NCBI RefSeq assembly: GCF_900101115.1
Contig: NZ_FNFU01000014.1
Span: 1-64,000 of the forward strand
From: Cryobacterium psychrotolerans
GTDB taxonomy: Bacteria > Actinomycetota > Actinomycetes > Actinomycetales > Microbacteriaceae
Direction of reading: 5' to 3'
DNA length: 64,000 nucleotides
The notes beneath the pieces were generated by a model. The model was not told where the DNA came from. It did not search any database and worked only from the letters and a program-made list of their open reading frames with translations. The first letter of the stretch is position 1, and each line of letters opens with the position of its first letter. Shown piece after piece: positions 25,306 to 34,089 of the stretch. The position numbers and the translations under genes were made by a program.

Positions 25306-27681
25306 ATGGCTGAGCTGCTTTACCGCCTGGGCAAGTTCGCAGCACGGCGGGCCTGGCTGGTCATCACGACCTGGGTCGCCCTGCTCGCCATCGCGGGCCT
25401 CGGATTCGCCGCGGGGTTCAGCGGTCTTGCCACGAGCTTCGACATCCCCGGCACCGCGTCGGGTGCGGTGATCGACGAGCTCGAGGAGCAGCTTCCCGAC
25501 TTCGCCGGCGCCTCCGGCACCGTGGTCTTCGAGACCACAGACGGCTCGCCGATCAGCGACGAGCAGAGAACGCAGATCAGTGCGCTCGTCGCCGCCGGCG
25601 ACGACCTGCCGGATGTCGCGGACATCATCGACCCCTTCGAGACCGAGCAGCAGCGCGCCGACCGGGCACAGGAGCTGGTCGTCGGACAGACCCAGCTCGA
25701 CAGCGCACGCGCCCAGCTCGACGCCGGCCAGGCGCAACTCGACGCCGCGGGGCAGCAGCTGCCGGACCAGCAGCGGGCAGAGCAGCAGGCGCAGCTCGAC
25801 GCTTCACGTCAGGAGCTCGACCGGCAGGCTGACCGGCTCGGGCTCGGCGCCGAACTCCTGGGCTTCGCCGACGAGATCCGGGTCGTCTCGGAGGACGGGT
25901 CGACCGCCCTCGTCAACGTTGCCTTCACCGAGCCGCGCATGGAGCTGCAGGAGGAGTCGAAGAACGCCGTCATCGACCATTTCGAGTCCGAGCAAGTCGA
26001 CGGCACCCGGGTTTCATTCTCCTCAGACATGGCGCAGGCCGTCCCGCAGCTCATCGGCGCCGGCGAGATCGTGGGCGTCGCCTTCGCCGCGATCATCCTG
26101 CTCGTGATGCTCGGCTCCGTGCTCGCCGCGGCCCTGCCGCTGGTCACGGCCCTTGTCGGCGTAGCGATCGCCAGCCTCGGCGCCCTCGCGTTCTCCGGCG
26201 TCGTGGAGATGGCATCCGTCACACCGGTGCTCGGCGTGATGCTCGGCCTCGCGGTCGGCATCGACTACTCGCTCTTCGTGATCAACCGGCACCGCAAGCA
26301 GCTGCTCCAGGGAGCCGACGTGCGCGAATCGATCGGACTGGCGAACGGCACCGCCGGCAACGCGGTGGTCTTCGCGGGTACCACGGTCATCGTCGCCCTG
26401 TTCGCCCTGAACGTCACGGGCGTGCCCTTCCTGGGCCTGATGGGCACCGTCGGCGCAGTCGCGGTCCTGATCGCCGTGCTCATCTCGATCACGCTCACCC
26501 CCGCGGCCCTCGGGGTGCTCGGTGAGCGCGTGCTCGGACGCCGCGCCCGCGCGCGCATCGGCCAGGAGCACCACGAGGACACGAAGGCGAAGCCGATGTC
26601 GACCTGGCGCGCCGTCGTCACCGTCATTGTGGCGGCCGTGGTGCTGCTCATCGTCGCCATCCCCGCGCTGTCGATGCGGCTCGGCCTGCCCGACGGGTCT
26701 TCCGAGCCTGTCCACTCGGCGTCCTACCGGGCGTTCATGACCACCGAGAACGCCTTCGGGGCCGGCGCGAACGGGCCGCTCCTCGTGACCGCAGCACTGC
26801 CGGAGGGACTCGATGAGGCTGAGGTGCTCACGGCCCAGGTCGACGTCGCACGAACGCTCGCCGAGCAGGACGGAGTGGTCGCGGTCGCCCCGATCGCGGT
26901 CTCCGACGACAACACGCTCGCCGCGTTCCAGGTGCTGCCGAGCGGGGGGCCGAACAGCGAGTCCACGGAGCAGCTCGTGCGGGACATCCGTTCGCTGCCG
27001 TCCGTCGCCGACGACATCGAGCTCGGCCTCGCGGGCCAGGCGGCCATCAACATCGACATCTCCGAGAACCTCGCCGCCGTGCTGCCGACCTATCTCGCGG
27101 TCGTCGTCGGCCTGTCGCTGCTGATCATGATCCTCGTGTTCCGCTCGATCCTGGTGCCCGTCATCGCGACGGGCGGGTTCGTCCTGTCGCTGTTCGCCAC
27201 CTACGGTGCGATCGTGGCCATCTTCCAGTGGGGCTGGTTCGCGGACGTGCTCGGAATCCACCCCGGTCCGATCCTGAGCTTCCTGCCCGTGATCCTCGTC
27301 GGCATCCTCTTCGGGCTGGCGATGGACTACCAGCTGTTCCTGGCCTCCGGCATGCGCGAGGCGTACGTGCACGGCGCACCGGCGCGCCTCGCGGTCGCGA
27401 TCGGTTTCCGGGCCGGCCGATCCGTGGTCACCGCGGCCGGGCTGATCATGGTGTCGGTGTTCGGCGGCTTCATCTTCTCCGAGTCGACAATGATCCGCTC
27501 TATCGGTTTCGGTCTCGCGTTCGGTGTGCTCGTCGACGCGTTCGTGGTGCGGATGCTGCTCATGCCGGCGCTCATGCACCTGCTGGGGAGGTCGGCGTGG
27601 TGGATCCCGCGGTGGCTCGACCGGATCATGCCCAACGTCGATGTCGAGGGTGCGGCACTCGAACGCCGACACCACGCCTGA
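25306..27681 (+). CDS. MMPL/RND family transporter (YdfJ-like)
   Basis: 791 residues, ATG with GAAGGGAA upstream. Two repeats of one membrane segment, an outer loop and a block of five or six membrane segments: first segment about 18-38, block about 245-400, then 430-455 and 590-775. Conserved MMPL features include GLAVGIDYSLFVINRHRK in the first block and GLAMDYQLFLASGMREA in the second, the proton-relay Asp regions. The first periplasmic loop has a long Gln/Asp/Ala-rich coiled coil (about 125-180) with repeats such as AQLDAGQAQLDAAG. It exports lipids or drugs by proton antiport; the substrate is unknown. It converges on atoE across a type B palindrome. Confidence 0.9.
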   Translation: MAELLYRLGKFAARRAWLVITTWVALLAIAGLGFAAGFSGLATSFDIPGTASGAVIDELEEQLPDFAGASGTVVFETTDGSPISDEQRTQISALVAAGDDLPDVADIIDPFETEQQRADRAQELVVGQTQLDSARAQLDAGQAQLDAAGQQLPDQQRAEQQAQLDASRQELDRQADRLGLGAELLGFADEIRVVSEDGSTALVNVAFTEPRMELQEESKNAVIDHFESEQVDGTRVSFSSDMAQAVPQLIGAGEIVGVAFAAIILLVMLGSVLAAALPLVTALVGVAIASLGALAFSGVVEMASVTPVLGVMLGLAVGIDYSLFVINRHRKQLLQGADVRESIGLANGTAGNAVVFAGTTVIVALFALNVTGVPFLGLMGTVGAVAVLIAVLISITLTPAALGVLGERVLGRRARARIGQEHHEDTKAKPMSTWRAVVTVIVAAVVLLIVAIPALSMRLGLPDGSSEPVHSASYRAFMTTENAFGAGANGPLLVTAALPEGLDEAEVLTAQVDVARTLAEQDGVVAVAPIAVSDDNTLAAFQVLPSGGPNSESTEQLVRDIRSLPSVADDIELGLAGQAAINIDISENLAAVLPTYLAVVVGLSLLIMILVFRSILVPVIATGGFVLSLFATYGAIVAIFQWGWFADVLGIHPGPILSFLPVILVGILFGLAMDYQLFLASGMREAYVHGAPARLAVAIGFRAGRSVVTAAGLIMVSVFGGFIFSESTMIRSIGFGLAFGVLVDAFVVRMLLMPALMHLLGRSAWWIPRWLDRIMPNVDVEGAALERRHHA

Positions 27682-27713
27682 CGGGACGACGTGTCTCCCC
27701 GCACGGGGTTGTA

Positions 27714-27767
27714 GTTGCGGAGAAAGTACCTTCGTTTCGAAATTGAGAGTACTTTTTCCGCAACTCA
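27714..27767. repeat. Palindromic repeat type B between convergent genes (MMPL/atoE)
   Basis: GTTGCGGAGAAAGTAC pairs with GTACTTTTTCCGCAAC around a degenerate 22-nt middle that still starts with CTTCGTT. The T-run in the right arm could serve as a terminator for the plus strand. Confidence 0.88.
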
Positions 27768-27809
27768 ACGAGAAACGCGCCCGGCGCGACGCGTTCGCGG
27801 GGGCATGAC

Positions 27810-29240
27810 CTACGGAATCACCGGCGCGACGAAGTTGAACGTCAGCCCGAGCACCCACACGAGCAGCAGCACCACCGGCAGGTGGAAGATGAACTGCAGG
27901 AACGTGAAACCCACCAGATCGCGGGCCTTGAGCCCGAGCACCGCCAGGAGCGGCAGCATGAAGAACGGGTTGATCAGGTTGGGCAGGGCCTCGGCCACGT
28001 TGTAGATCTGCACCGTCCAGCCCAGGTTCATCTGGACATCCGTCGCCGCCTGCATCACGTACGGGGCCTCGACCAGCCACTTGCCGCCGCCCGAGGGCAC
28101 GAAGATGCCCAGGATGACCGTGTAGATCGCCACGACGACGGCGAAGCCGCCGCCGCTGCCCACGCTCGTGAAAAACTCGGCCAGGTGCTGCGACACGGTC
28201 AGCCCGCCGTTGCCGACCGCGCCGGTGAGGATCGCCGCCATGGCGGCGTAGAGCGGGAACTGCACGAGGATGCCCGCGGTCGCGGGGACGGCCTTGGTCA
28301 CGGCCTGCAGGAAGTTGCGGGGCGTGCCGTGCAGGAGCAACCCGAGCATCAGGAAGATCAGCAGGTAGCCGTTGAGGTTGCTGACGACGGAGAGCAGCGG
28401 TTTCGTCAGGAACTGGGAGACCAGCCAGCCCAGGGTCATCAGTCCGGCGAGAATGGGCAGGATGCGGCTGTACTCCAGCCATTCACCCGGGCGGGAGCGA
28501 AGCGCCGCGGGAACCGGCGAGTCGTCGAGGTCGACGCCGAGTTCAAACGCCGTCTTGATCGCGTCGCCGCGCGGGGCGGAGAAGTGGGCGATGGCGACGG
28601 TCAGCGCGATGATGATGGCGCACATGGTCAGCGACTGCCAGGTGAAGATGGTGGTGCCGAAGTCCAGGATGCCGGTGACCTTCAGCAGCGCCGGCGGCAG
28701 GGAGGCCTCGGTGGCCTGCAGTTGTGCGGCCGAGGACGACATCCCCAGCGCCCACACCGCGCCGAGGCCCATGAACGCGGCAGCGCCGAGGGCACGGTAG
28801 TCGACGCGCAGGTCGACCCGTCGGGCGATGGCGCGGGCCAGCAGCCCGCCGAAGACCAGGCTCAAGCCCCAGTTGAGGAAGGAGACCGACATCGAGAGGA
28901 AGGCCACGAAGCTCACGGCGGTGGCCGCGCTCTGCGGCACGGCGGCCAGGCGGTTGATCAGCCGGGCCACCGGCGGGGAGGTCGCCACGACGTATCCGGT
29001 CAACACCACCATCGACATCTGCAGGGTGAAGGCGGTGAGGTCCCAGAAGCCGTTGCCGAACGAGTCGACGATGGTCTGGGGTGAGGACCCGTTGGCCAGG
29101 GCCGCGAGGGCGACGATGAAGACGCCGACCAGGGCGAAGACATACGCGTCCGGGAACCACTTCTCCGTCCATCGGGCCAGGGTCTGGGCAACGCGTGCCA
29201 GCCCCTTTTCGGTCGTGGTGTCCTGTGTAAGCGTTGTCAT
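27810..29240 (-). CDS. Short-chain fatty acid transporter (AtoE family)
   Basis: 476 residues with about 12 membrane segments. Family motifs include WFPDAYVFALVGVFIV at the N-terminus, SVSFLNWGLSLVFGGLLAR, and VPSGGGKWLVEAPYV with NLINPFFMLP near the C-terminus. It takes up short-chain fatty acids such as butyrate or acetoacetate. The start chosen is ATG 29240 (MTTLTQDTTTEKG) with GAGG ten bases upstream; the frame is open to 29441 but that part is Arg-rich and unlike the family. Single gene. Confidence 0.88.
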   Translation of the reverse strand: MTTLTQDTTTEKGLARVAQTLARWTEKWFPDAYVFALVGVFIVALAALANGSSPQTIVDSFGNGFWDLTAFTLQMSMVVLTGYVVATSPPVARLINRLAAVPQSAATAVSFVAFLSMSVSFLNWGLSLVFGGLLARAIARRVDLRVDYRALGAAAFMGLGAVWALGMSSSAAQLQATEASLPPALLKVTGILDFGTTIFTWQSLTMCAIIIALTVAIAHFSAPRGDAIKTAFELGVDLDDSPVPAALRSRPGEWLEYSRILPILAGLMTLGWLVSQFLTKPLLSVVSNLNGYLLIFLMLGLLLHGTPRNFLQAVTKAVPATAGILVQFPLYAAMAAILTGAVGNGGLTVSQHLAEFFTSVGSGGGFAVVVAIYTVILGIFVPSGGGKWLVEAPYVMQAATDVQMNLGWTVQIYNVAEALPNLINPFFMLPLLAVLGLKARDLVGFTFLQFIFHLPVVLLLVWVLGLTFNFVAPVIP

Positions 29241-29484
29241 GCGGCCGGAACCTCTTCGTTGAGTAAATCGTCGGTCTTCGTGGCGGATGCCGCGTGGCGG
29301 ATGCTGCGGACGCCGGCGCCCCCGAACGGGGGTGCGCGCCTCTGGCAGGCTAGGGGTGGCGTCGCCGGGTGTCAATTCACGCCCGCGGTCCGACGTGGAC
29401 CGGCCGGTCGCGTAGCGTGGGGCTCGCACGGTATTTCGCACAGTATTTCATCAGGTCCTCGTAACAGCGTTGTCAGGAGAACTC

Positions 29485-30210
29485 ATGAAGAAGCACCATT
29501 CCGCCATGGAACTCGATGAGCGGCTGGTGATGGTCCGGCGCGGCACTGAGCACTTCGCCGAGGCCCTCGCCGAACTCTACGACACCGACCTCGACGGAGA
29601 TTCGCTGCTGCCGGGCTGGACCCGCCGCCACGTCGTGGCGCACGTCGGCTACAACGCCCTGGCGATTGCCCGCCTGGTCGACTGGGCGACCACCGGTGTG
29701 GAAACGCGCATGTACGAGTCGCCCGACGCGCGCGACAGCGAAATCGCCCACGGGGCCGCGCTCAGCGCGAAGGAACTGCGCCGCCTCTTCGAGCACTCGG
29801 CCGCAGAGCTCGAGCGCGCCTGGCGCGGACTGCCGGAGAAGAACTGGACCAAGCAGGTGAAGACCTCCTCCGGGCGCATGGTGCCTGCCACGGAGACGGT
29901 GTGGATGCGCACCCGCGAGGTCTGGATCCACGCCGTCGACCTGGACGACGGGGCATCCTTCGACGACATCCCGGCCGAGGTGCTCGAACACATCCTCACC
30001 GACGTCACGGACGACTGGAAGGCGCGCGGCGAGGACGCCGGGCTGCGGCTGGAAGCCACCGACGGGACGAAGCCCGTGTTCGGCGACCTGGCCGCCGACG
30101 CGGAGGTCGTGTCCGGGTCGCTGGCAGATCTGGCCGCGTGGGCGACGGGCCGAGGCGTCGACGGCGTCACCTCGAGCACGGAGCTCACGGACGCACCGGT
30201 CTGGCTCTAG
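29485..30210 (+). CDS. Maleylpyruvate isomerase family, mycothiol-dependent DinB-fold protein
   Basis: 241 residues, ATG with AGGAGA upstream. DinB-like four-helix bundle with the metal-binding pattern of the mycothiol-dependent maleylpyruvate isomerase family: a His in RRHVVAHVGYNA and the pair in RTREVWIHAVDLD. A C-terminal domain follows. Members use mycothiol as thiol cofactor, which fits an actinobacterial host; no gentisate pathway genes are nearby, so the true substrate is open. The 244-bp gap before it holds no gene that I can see, only direct repeats such as GGCGGATGC around 29281-29305. Confidence 0.82.
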   Translation: MKKHHSAMELDERLVMVRRGTEHFAEALAELYDTDLDGDSLLPGWTRRHVVAHVGYNALAIARLVDWATTGVETRMYESPDARDSEIAHGAALSAKELRRLFEHSAAELERAWRGLPEKNWTKQVKTSSGRMVPATETVWMRTREVWIHAVDLDDGASFDDIPAEVLEHILTDVTDDWKARGEDAGLRLEATDGTKPVFGDLAADAEVVSGSLADLAAWATGRGVDGVTSSTELTDAPVWL

Positions 30211-30306
30211 CTTCAACGGATTTCGAGTTGCGCGGGCGGTACGCCGTTGCGCTGGTGGCGCACTGCGCGCGCAGCGGCGCACGACCCGCGTAGCGCGCGC
30301 GGGGTC

Positions 30307-31452
30307 TTAACGGGCGCCGAGACGCCTGACCGCGTCCACGGCGGCGCGCACGGATGCCGCGGCCTCGGCCAGTTCCTCGGCCGTCGTCGTCGCGGCGAGG
30401 GTGAACCGCACCGCGGTCTGGGCGACCTCGGCGGGGTACCCGAGCGCGGTGAGCACATGGGACGGCTCGTCGCTGCCCGCGGCGCAGGCCGACCCGCTGG
30501 AGCAGACGATGCCGTGCTGCTCGAGTTCGAGCAGCACGGCCTCGCCGCTCGTGCCCGGGAAGACGAACGACGCGTTGCCGGGCAGCCGCCGGCCGGGGTG
30601 GCCGGTGAGCCGGGCGCCCGGGGTGTCGCGAAGCACGGCGGCGATGAAGGTGTCGCGCAGCTCCGTCGTGCGCAGGGCCGCCTCCTCGCGCTCCTGCTCG
30701 GCCAGCCGGAGCGCCGTGGCCAGCGCGACCGCCCCGGCAACGTTCTCGGTGCCGCTGCGCTTGCCGCGCTCCTGGCCGCCGCCGTGCAGGACCGGCTCGA
30801 TCGGCAGCCGGCCGCGCAGGTAGAGGGCGCCGACGCCCTGCGGCGCGCCGATCTTGTGGCCGGAGATGCCGAGCGCGTCGACGCCGAGGTCGCCCACGTT
30901 GAGCGGGAGCCAGCCGGCGGCCTGCACGGCGTCGGTGTGGAAGGGGGCGCCTGCGTCCCTGGCGATCCGGGCGAGGTCGGAGATGGGCTGCACCGTGCCG
31001 ACCTCGTTGTTCCCGTACTGCACCGAGACGAGGGTGGTGCCCGGGCGGATGACGCGGCGGAGCTCGTCCGGATCGACGAGGCCGGAGGCATCCGTTGCCA
31101 GCATGGTGACCTCGAAGCCGTGCAGCCGGCGCAGGAAGTCGGCGGACTCGAGCACCGCCTCATGCTCGATCGGGGTGGTGACCAGGTGCCGGCCGCGCGG
31201 AGCGCCGAGGGCGATGCCCTTGACCGCGAGGTTGGCCGCTTCTGTTCCGCCGCTGGTGAAGGTGAGCTCGCCCGGACGGCAGCCGAGCAGGCGGGCGACC
31301 GTGCGGCGGGCATCCGCCAGGGCCCGGGCGGCCGCCTCGCCCACCCGGTGGTGGCTCGAGGGGTTGCCGAACCCGCCGGCCAGATGCGGCCAGAGGGCTT
31401 CGAGCACCTCCCGGCGCACCGGCGTGGTGGCGGCGTTGTCGAGGTAGATCAT
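30307..31452 (-). CDS. Cysteine desulfurase (NifS/IscS-like)
   Basis: 381-residue PLP enzyme that takes sulfur from cysteine. The PLP lysine is K200 in GISGHKIGAP and the sulfur-carrying cysteine is C323 in SSGSACAAGSDEPSH. It is the last gene of the NAD operon, 11 bp after nadC, which suggests that it supplies sulfur for the 4Fe-4S cluster of NadA, an arrangement known in other bacteria. ATG 31452. Confidence 0.92.
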   Translation of the reverse strand: MIYLDNAATTPVRREVLEALWPHLAGGFGNPSSHHRVGEAAARALADARRTVARLLGCRPGELTFTSGGTEAANLAVKGIALGAPRGRHLVTTPIEHEAVLESADFLRRLHGFEVTMLATDASGLVDPDELRRVIRPGTTLVSVQYGNNEVGTVQPISDLARIARDAGAPFHTDAVQAAGWLPLNVGDLGVDALGISGHKIGAPQGVGALYLRGRLPIEPVLHGGGQERGKRSGTENVAGAVALATALRLAEQEREEAALRTTELRDTFIAAVLRDTPGARLTGHPGRRLPGNASFVFPGTSGEAVLLELEQHGIVCSSGSACAAGSDEPSHVLTALGYPAEVAQTAVRFTLAATTTAEELAEAAASVRAAVDAVRRLGAR

Positions 31453-31463
31453 GGCCGGGCCGA

Positions 31464-32324
31464 TCAGCCCTCGGTGAGGATGACGATGTCGAGGCCGAGG
31501 TCGAGGGAGCGCACGCTGTGGGTGAGCGCGCCCACGGAGATCACGTCGACGCCGGTCTCGGCGATCGCGCGGACGGTCTCGAGAGACACCCCGCCGCTCG
31601 CCTCAACGATCGCGCGTCCGGCGACGATCGCGACGCCCTCGCGGAGCTGGTCCGGGGTGAAGTTGTCGAGCATGATCGTGTCGATCCCGGCGGCGAGCAC
31701 CGGCTCGATCTGGTCGATCCGGTCGACCTCGACCTCGAAATGCGTCGTGTGCGAGAGCCGGTCGCGCACCTGGAGCAGAGCCTCGGTGAGGCCGAGCCCG
31801 CCGGCGCCGAGCACGGCGAGGTGGTTGTCCTTGGCCATCACGGCGTCGGAGAGACTGAAGCGGTGGTTGCGCCCGCCGCCGTCGCGCACGGCCTGGCGCT
31901 CGAGGGCGCGCAGTCCCGGCGTGGTCTTGCGCGTGTCGACGATCCGGGCCGGGGTGCCCTCGGTTTCGGCCACGTACCGGGCGGTGAGGGTGGCGATCCC
32001 GCTCATCCGCTGCACGAAGTTCAGGCCGATCCGTTCGGCCTGCAGGATGCCCCGGGCCGGACCGGACGCCTCCGCGAGCACCTCCCCGGCCTCGAAGTTC
32101 GCACCGTCGGCGACGAGGCGGCGCACGAGAATGCGCGGGTCGGTGAGCCGGAAAGCGGCCTCGAACACGGCTTCGCCGCTGAACACGCCGGACTCGCGGG
32201 CCACGAGCTGCGCGGTCGCCAGCGCGCCGGCGGGGATGAGCACCTCGGAGGTGAGGTCACCCCAGGGGGCGTCCTCCTCGAGGGCGGCGCGCACAACGGT
32301 GTCGATGGCGTGACTGGTCAGCAT
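31464..32324 (-). CDS. nadC: Nicotinate-nucleotide diphosphorylase (carboxylating)
   Basis: 286 residues. It converts quinolinate and PRPP to nicotinate mononucleotide, the third step of de novo NAD synthesis. Characteristic stretches are VRRLVADGANFEAGE, RIGLNFVQRMSGIATLT, DTRKTTPGLRALERQAVRDGGGRNHR-type region (split here as KTTPGLR and GGGRNHR), and EVEVDRIDQIEP with LDNFTPDQLRE. Its ATG lies inside the end of nadB (7-nt overlap, ATGCTGA), so the two are translationally coupled. Confidence 0.95.
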   Translation of the reverse strand: MLTSHAIDTVVRAALEEDAPWGDLTSEVLIPAGALATAQLVARESGVFSGEAVFEAAFRLTDPRILVRRLVADGANFEAGEVLAEASGPARGILQAERIGLNFVQRMSGIATLTARYVAETEGTPARIVDTRKTTPGLRALERQAVRDGGGRNHRFSLSDAVMAKDNHLAVLGAGGLGLTEALLQVRDRLSHTTHFEVEVDRIDQIEPVLAAGIDTIMLDNFTPDQLREGVAIVAGRAIVEASGGVSLETVRAIAETGVDVISVGALTHSVRSLDLGLDIVILTEG

Positions 32325-34087
32325 GCGATGGCCTCCTCGGCCTGGATGACGGGTGCGGGGTCTGTGTGGTTTGCGAGCGGTGTGCGGTTCGTGAGACCCG
32401 TCGCCCGGTCGCCCCCGAGCGCCCAGACCAGCGGGTAGGCGAGCTCCGCGCGAGCGGAGGGGAAGTCGACGCGGTGGTGGGCGCCGCGGGACTCCTCACG
32501 GGCCAGGGCCGCCTGCACGGTGAGCCGCGCGAGGTCGAGCAGGTTGGCGTCTTCGTGGGCGCTCACGGAGGCGCCGGGCCCGGTCTCGGGCCTGGTCCAG
32601 CCGGCCAGGGTGACGGCTGCCGCGGCCAGCCCGGCACCGCTTCGCAGCACGCCGGCCGACTCCCACATCAGCCCCTGCAGCGCCTCCCGCGAGAATCCGG
32701 AGGCCCGGCCTCTCTCGCCGTCACGCTCGGCCCCTCCGAATTCGCCGGACATTTCCGGCGGCGTGACCGCGCGCGGCAGGGCCAGGGCGGCGTGTCGCGC
32801 AAAATCTGCGTCGAATTCGGAGAACGGATCGGGCAACGGATCGGGCAACGGATCGGACGGCGCTAAGGGGAGGGAGAGCGCGCGCACGGCACGGTCGGCG
32901 AAGACGGCCGCTTCGAGCAGCGAGTTCGAGGCCAGGCGGTTGGCGCCGTGGGCGCCGGTGCGGGCGGCCTCGCCGACCGCGTACAGGCCGGGGAGCGAGC
33001 TGCGCCCCCAGACATCGGTGACGATGCCGCCCATCCAGTAGTGCGCCGCCGGGGCGACCGGGATCGGTTCCAGGGCCCAGTCGAGGCCGGCCGCGCGGCA
33101 GGCCTCGGTGATGGTGGGGAAGCGAGCCTCGAGCAGCTCGCGGCCGAGGCCGGTGGCGTCCAGCAGCACTGGCTCGCCGCCTTGGGCGGCCATTTCGCGC
33201 GCGATGGCCCGGGCCACGACGTCGCGGGGGCCGAGCTCGGCATCGGGGTGCGCGGCGAGCAGGAAGCGCTCGCCCTTCGCGTTCCGCAGCACGGCGCCCT
33301 CGCCGCGGACGGCCTCGGAGACGAGCGGCGTTCCGGGGATCGCCAGCGCGGTCGGGTGGAACTGGTAGAACTCGAGGTCGGCAACGGATGCCCCGGCCCG
33401 CCAGGCCGCGGCGACCCCGTCGCCCGTCGCGAGGGCGGGGTTCGTGGTGTGCCGGTAGAGGGAACCGGCGCCGCCGGTCGCGAGGATCACCGCGTCGGCG
33501 TCCAACACCCGGTGGTCGAGTTCCCGGTGGTCGAGCATGTCGAGACCCCCCGCGCCCACCACGGTCGCGCCCACCACGCGCCCGCCCCGTACAACGAGGT
33601 CGGTGAGCATCGTGTGCTCGAGGATGCGGAGCCTGCCGACCGCGGCGGAGCCCTGGGCCGCCGCCCGCGCCCGCACCGTCGCCACCAGGGCCGCCTCGAT
33701 CTCCGCGCCGGTGGCGTCGCCGCCGGCGTGCAGCACGCGCGAGCGCGAGTGGGCGGCCTCGAGGCCACGGGTCAGGCCGGAGTCGTCGCGGTCGAAGTCG
33801 ACGCCGAAGCGGATCAGGTCACGCACGCGTGCCGGCCCCTCGGCACAGAGCACGCGCACCGCTTCCGCATCGCAGAGCCCGGCCCCCGCCCGGAGCGTGT
33901 CGAGGATGTGCGTGTCGACGGAGTCGTCCCGGAACATGGCGGCCGCGATCCCGCCCTGGGCGTGGCGGGTGTTGCTTTCCGGCAGCGAGGCCTTCGTCAC
34001 CAGGGTGACGTCGTGGCCGGCATCCGTCGCGCGCACCGCGGCAGTGAGCCCGGCGAGGCCGCTGCCGACAACCAGCACCGATCCCAT
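32318..34087 (-). CDS. nadB: L-aspartate oxidase
   Basis: 589 residues, somewhat long for the family. FAD enzyme that oxidises aspartate to iminoaspartate for NadA. It has the Rossmann motif VVGSGLAGLTAAVRA at the N-terminus, RHAQGGIAAAM, TNPALATGDGVAAAWRAGA and EAARTGAHGANRLASNSLLEA. Between the flavoprotein domain and the C-terminal helical domain is a low-complexity insert DPLPDPLPDPFSEF, coded by a 12-bp tandem repeat. ATG 34087 lies two bases after the nadA stop. Confidence 0.94.
   Translation of the reverse strand: MGSVLVVGSGLAGLTAAVRATDAGHDVTLVTKASLPESNTRHAQGGIAAAMFRDDSVDTHILDTLRAGAGLCDAEAVRVLCAEGPARVRDLIRFGVDFDRDDSGLTRGLEAAHSRSRVLHAGGDATGAEIEAALVATVRARAAAQGSAAVGRLRILEHTMLTDLVVRGGRVVGATVVGAGGLDMLDHRELDHRVLDADAVILATGGAGSLYRHTTNPALATGDGVAAAWRAGASVADLEFYQFHPTALAIPGTPLVSEAVRGEGAVLRNAKGERFLLAAHPDAELGPRDVVARAIAREMAAQGGEPVLLDATGLGRELLEARFPTITEACRAAGLDWALEPIPVAPAAHYWMGGIVTDVWGRSSLPGLYAVGEAARTGAHGANRLASNSLLEAAVFADRAVRALSLPLAPSDPLPDPLPDPFSEFDADFARHAALALPRAVTPPEMSGEFGGAERDGERGRASGFSREALQGLMWESAGVLRSGAGLAAAAVTLAGWTRPETGPGASVSAHEDANLLDLARLTVQAALAREESRGAHHRVDFPSARAELAYPLVWALGGDRATGLTNRTPLANHTDPAPVIQAEEAIAC
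32824..32860 (-). repeat. 12-bp tandem repeat inside nadB
   Basis: About three copies of a 12-bp unit (ACGGATCGGGCA on the plus strand) encode the Asp-Pro-Leu-Pro repeat of NadB. Confidence 0.85.
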
Positions 34088-34089
34088 GG

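Noticed and set aside
26023..28482. 819-codon minus-strand frame across the MMPL gene
   Set aside because: Asp/His/Arg/Glu-rich shadow which also runs through the palindrome and the end of the atoE gene.
30283..30306. Terminator between the maleylpyruvate-isomerase-like gene and the desulfurase gene
   Set aside because: GACCCGCG and CGCGGGGTC can pair, but the hairpin is short, imperfect and partly inside alternating GC sequence, so I could not support it.
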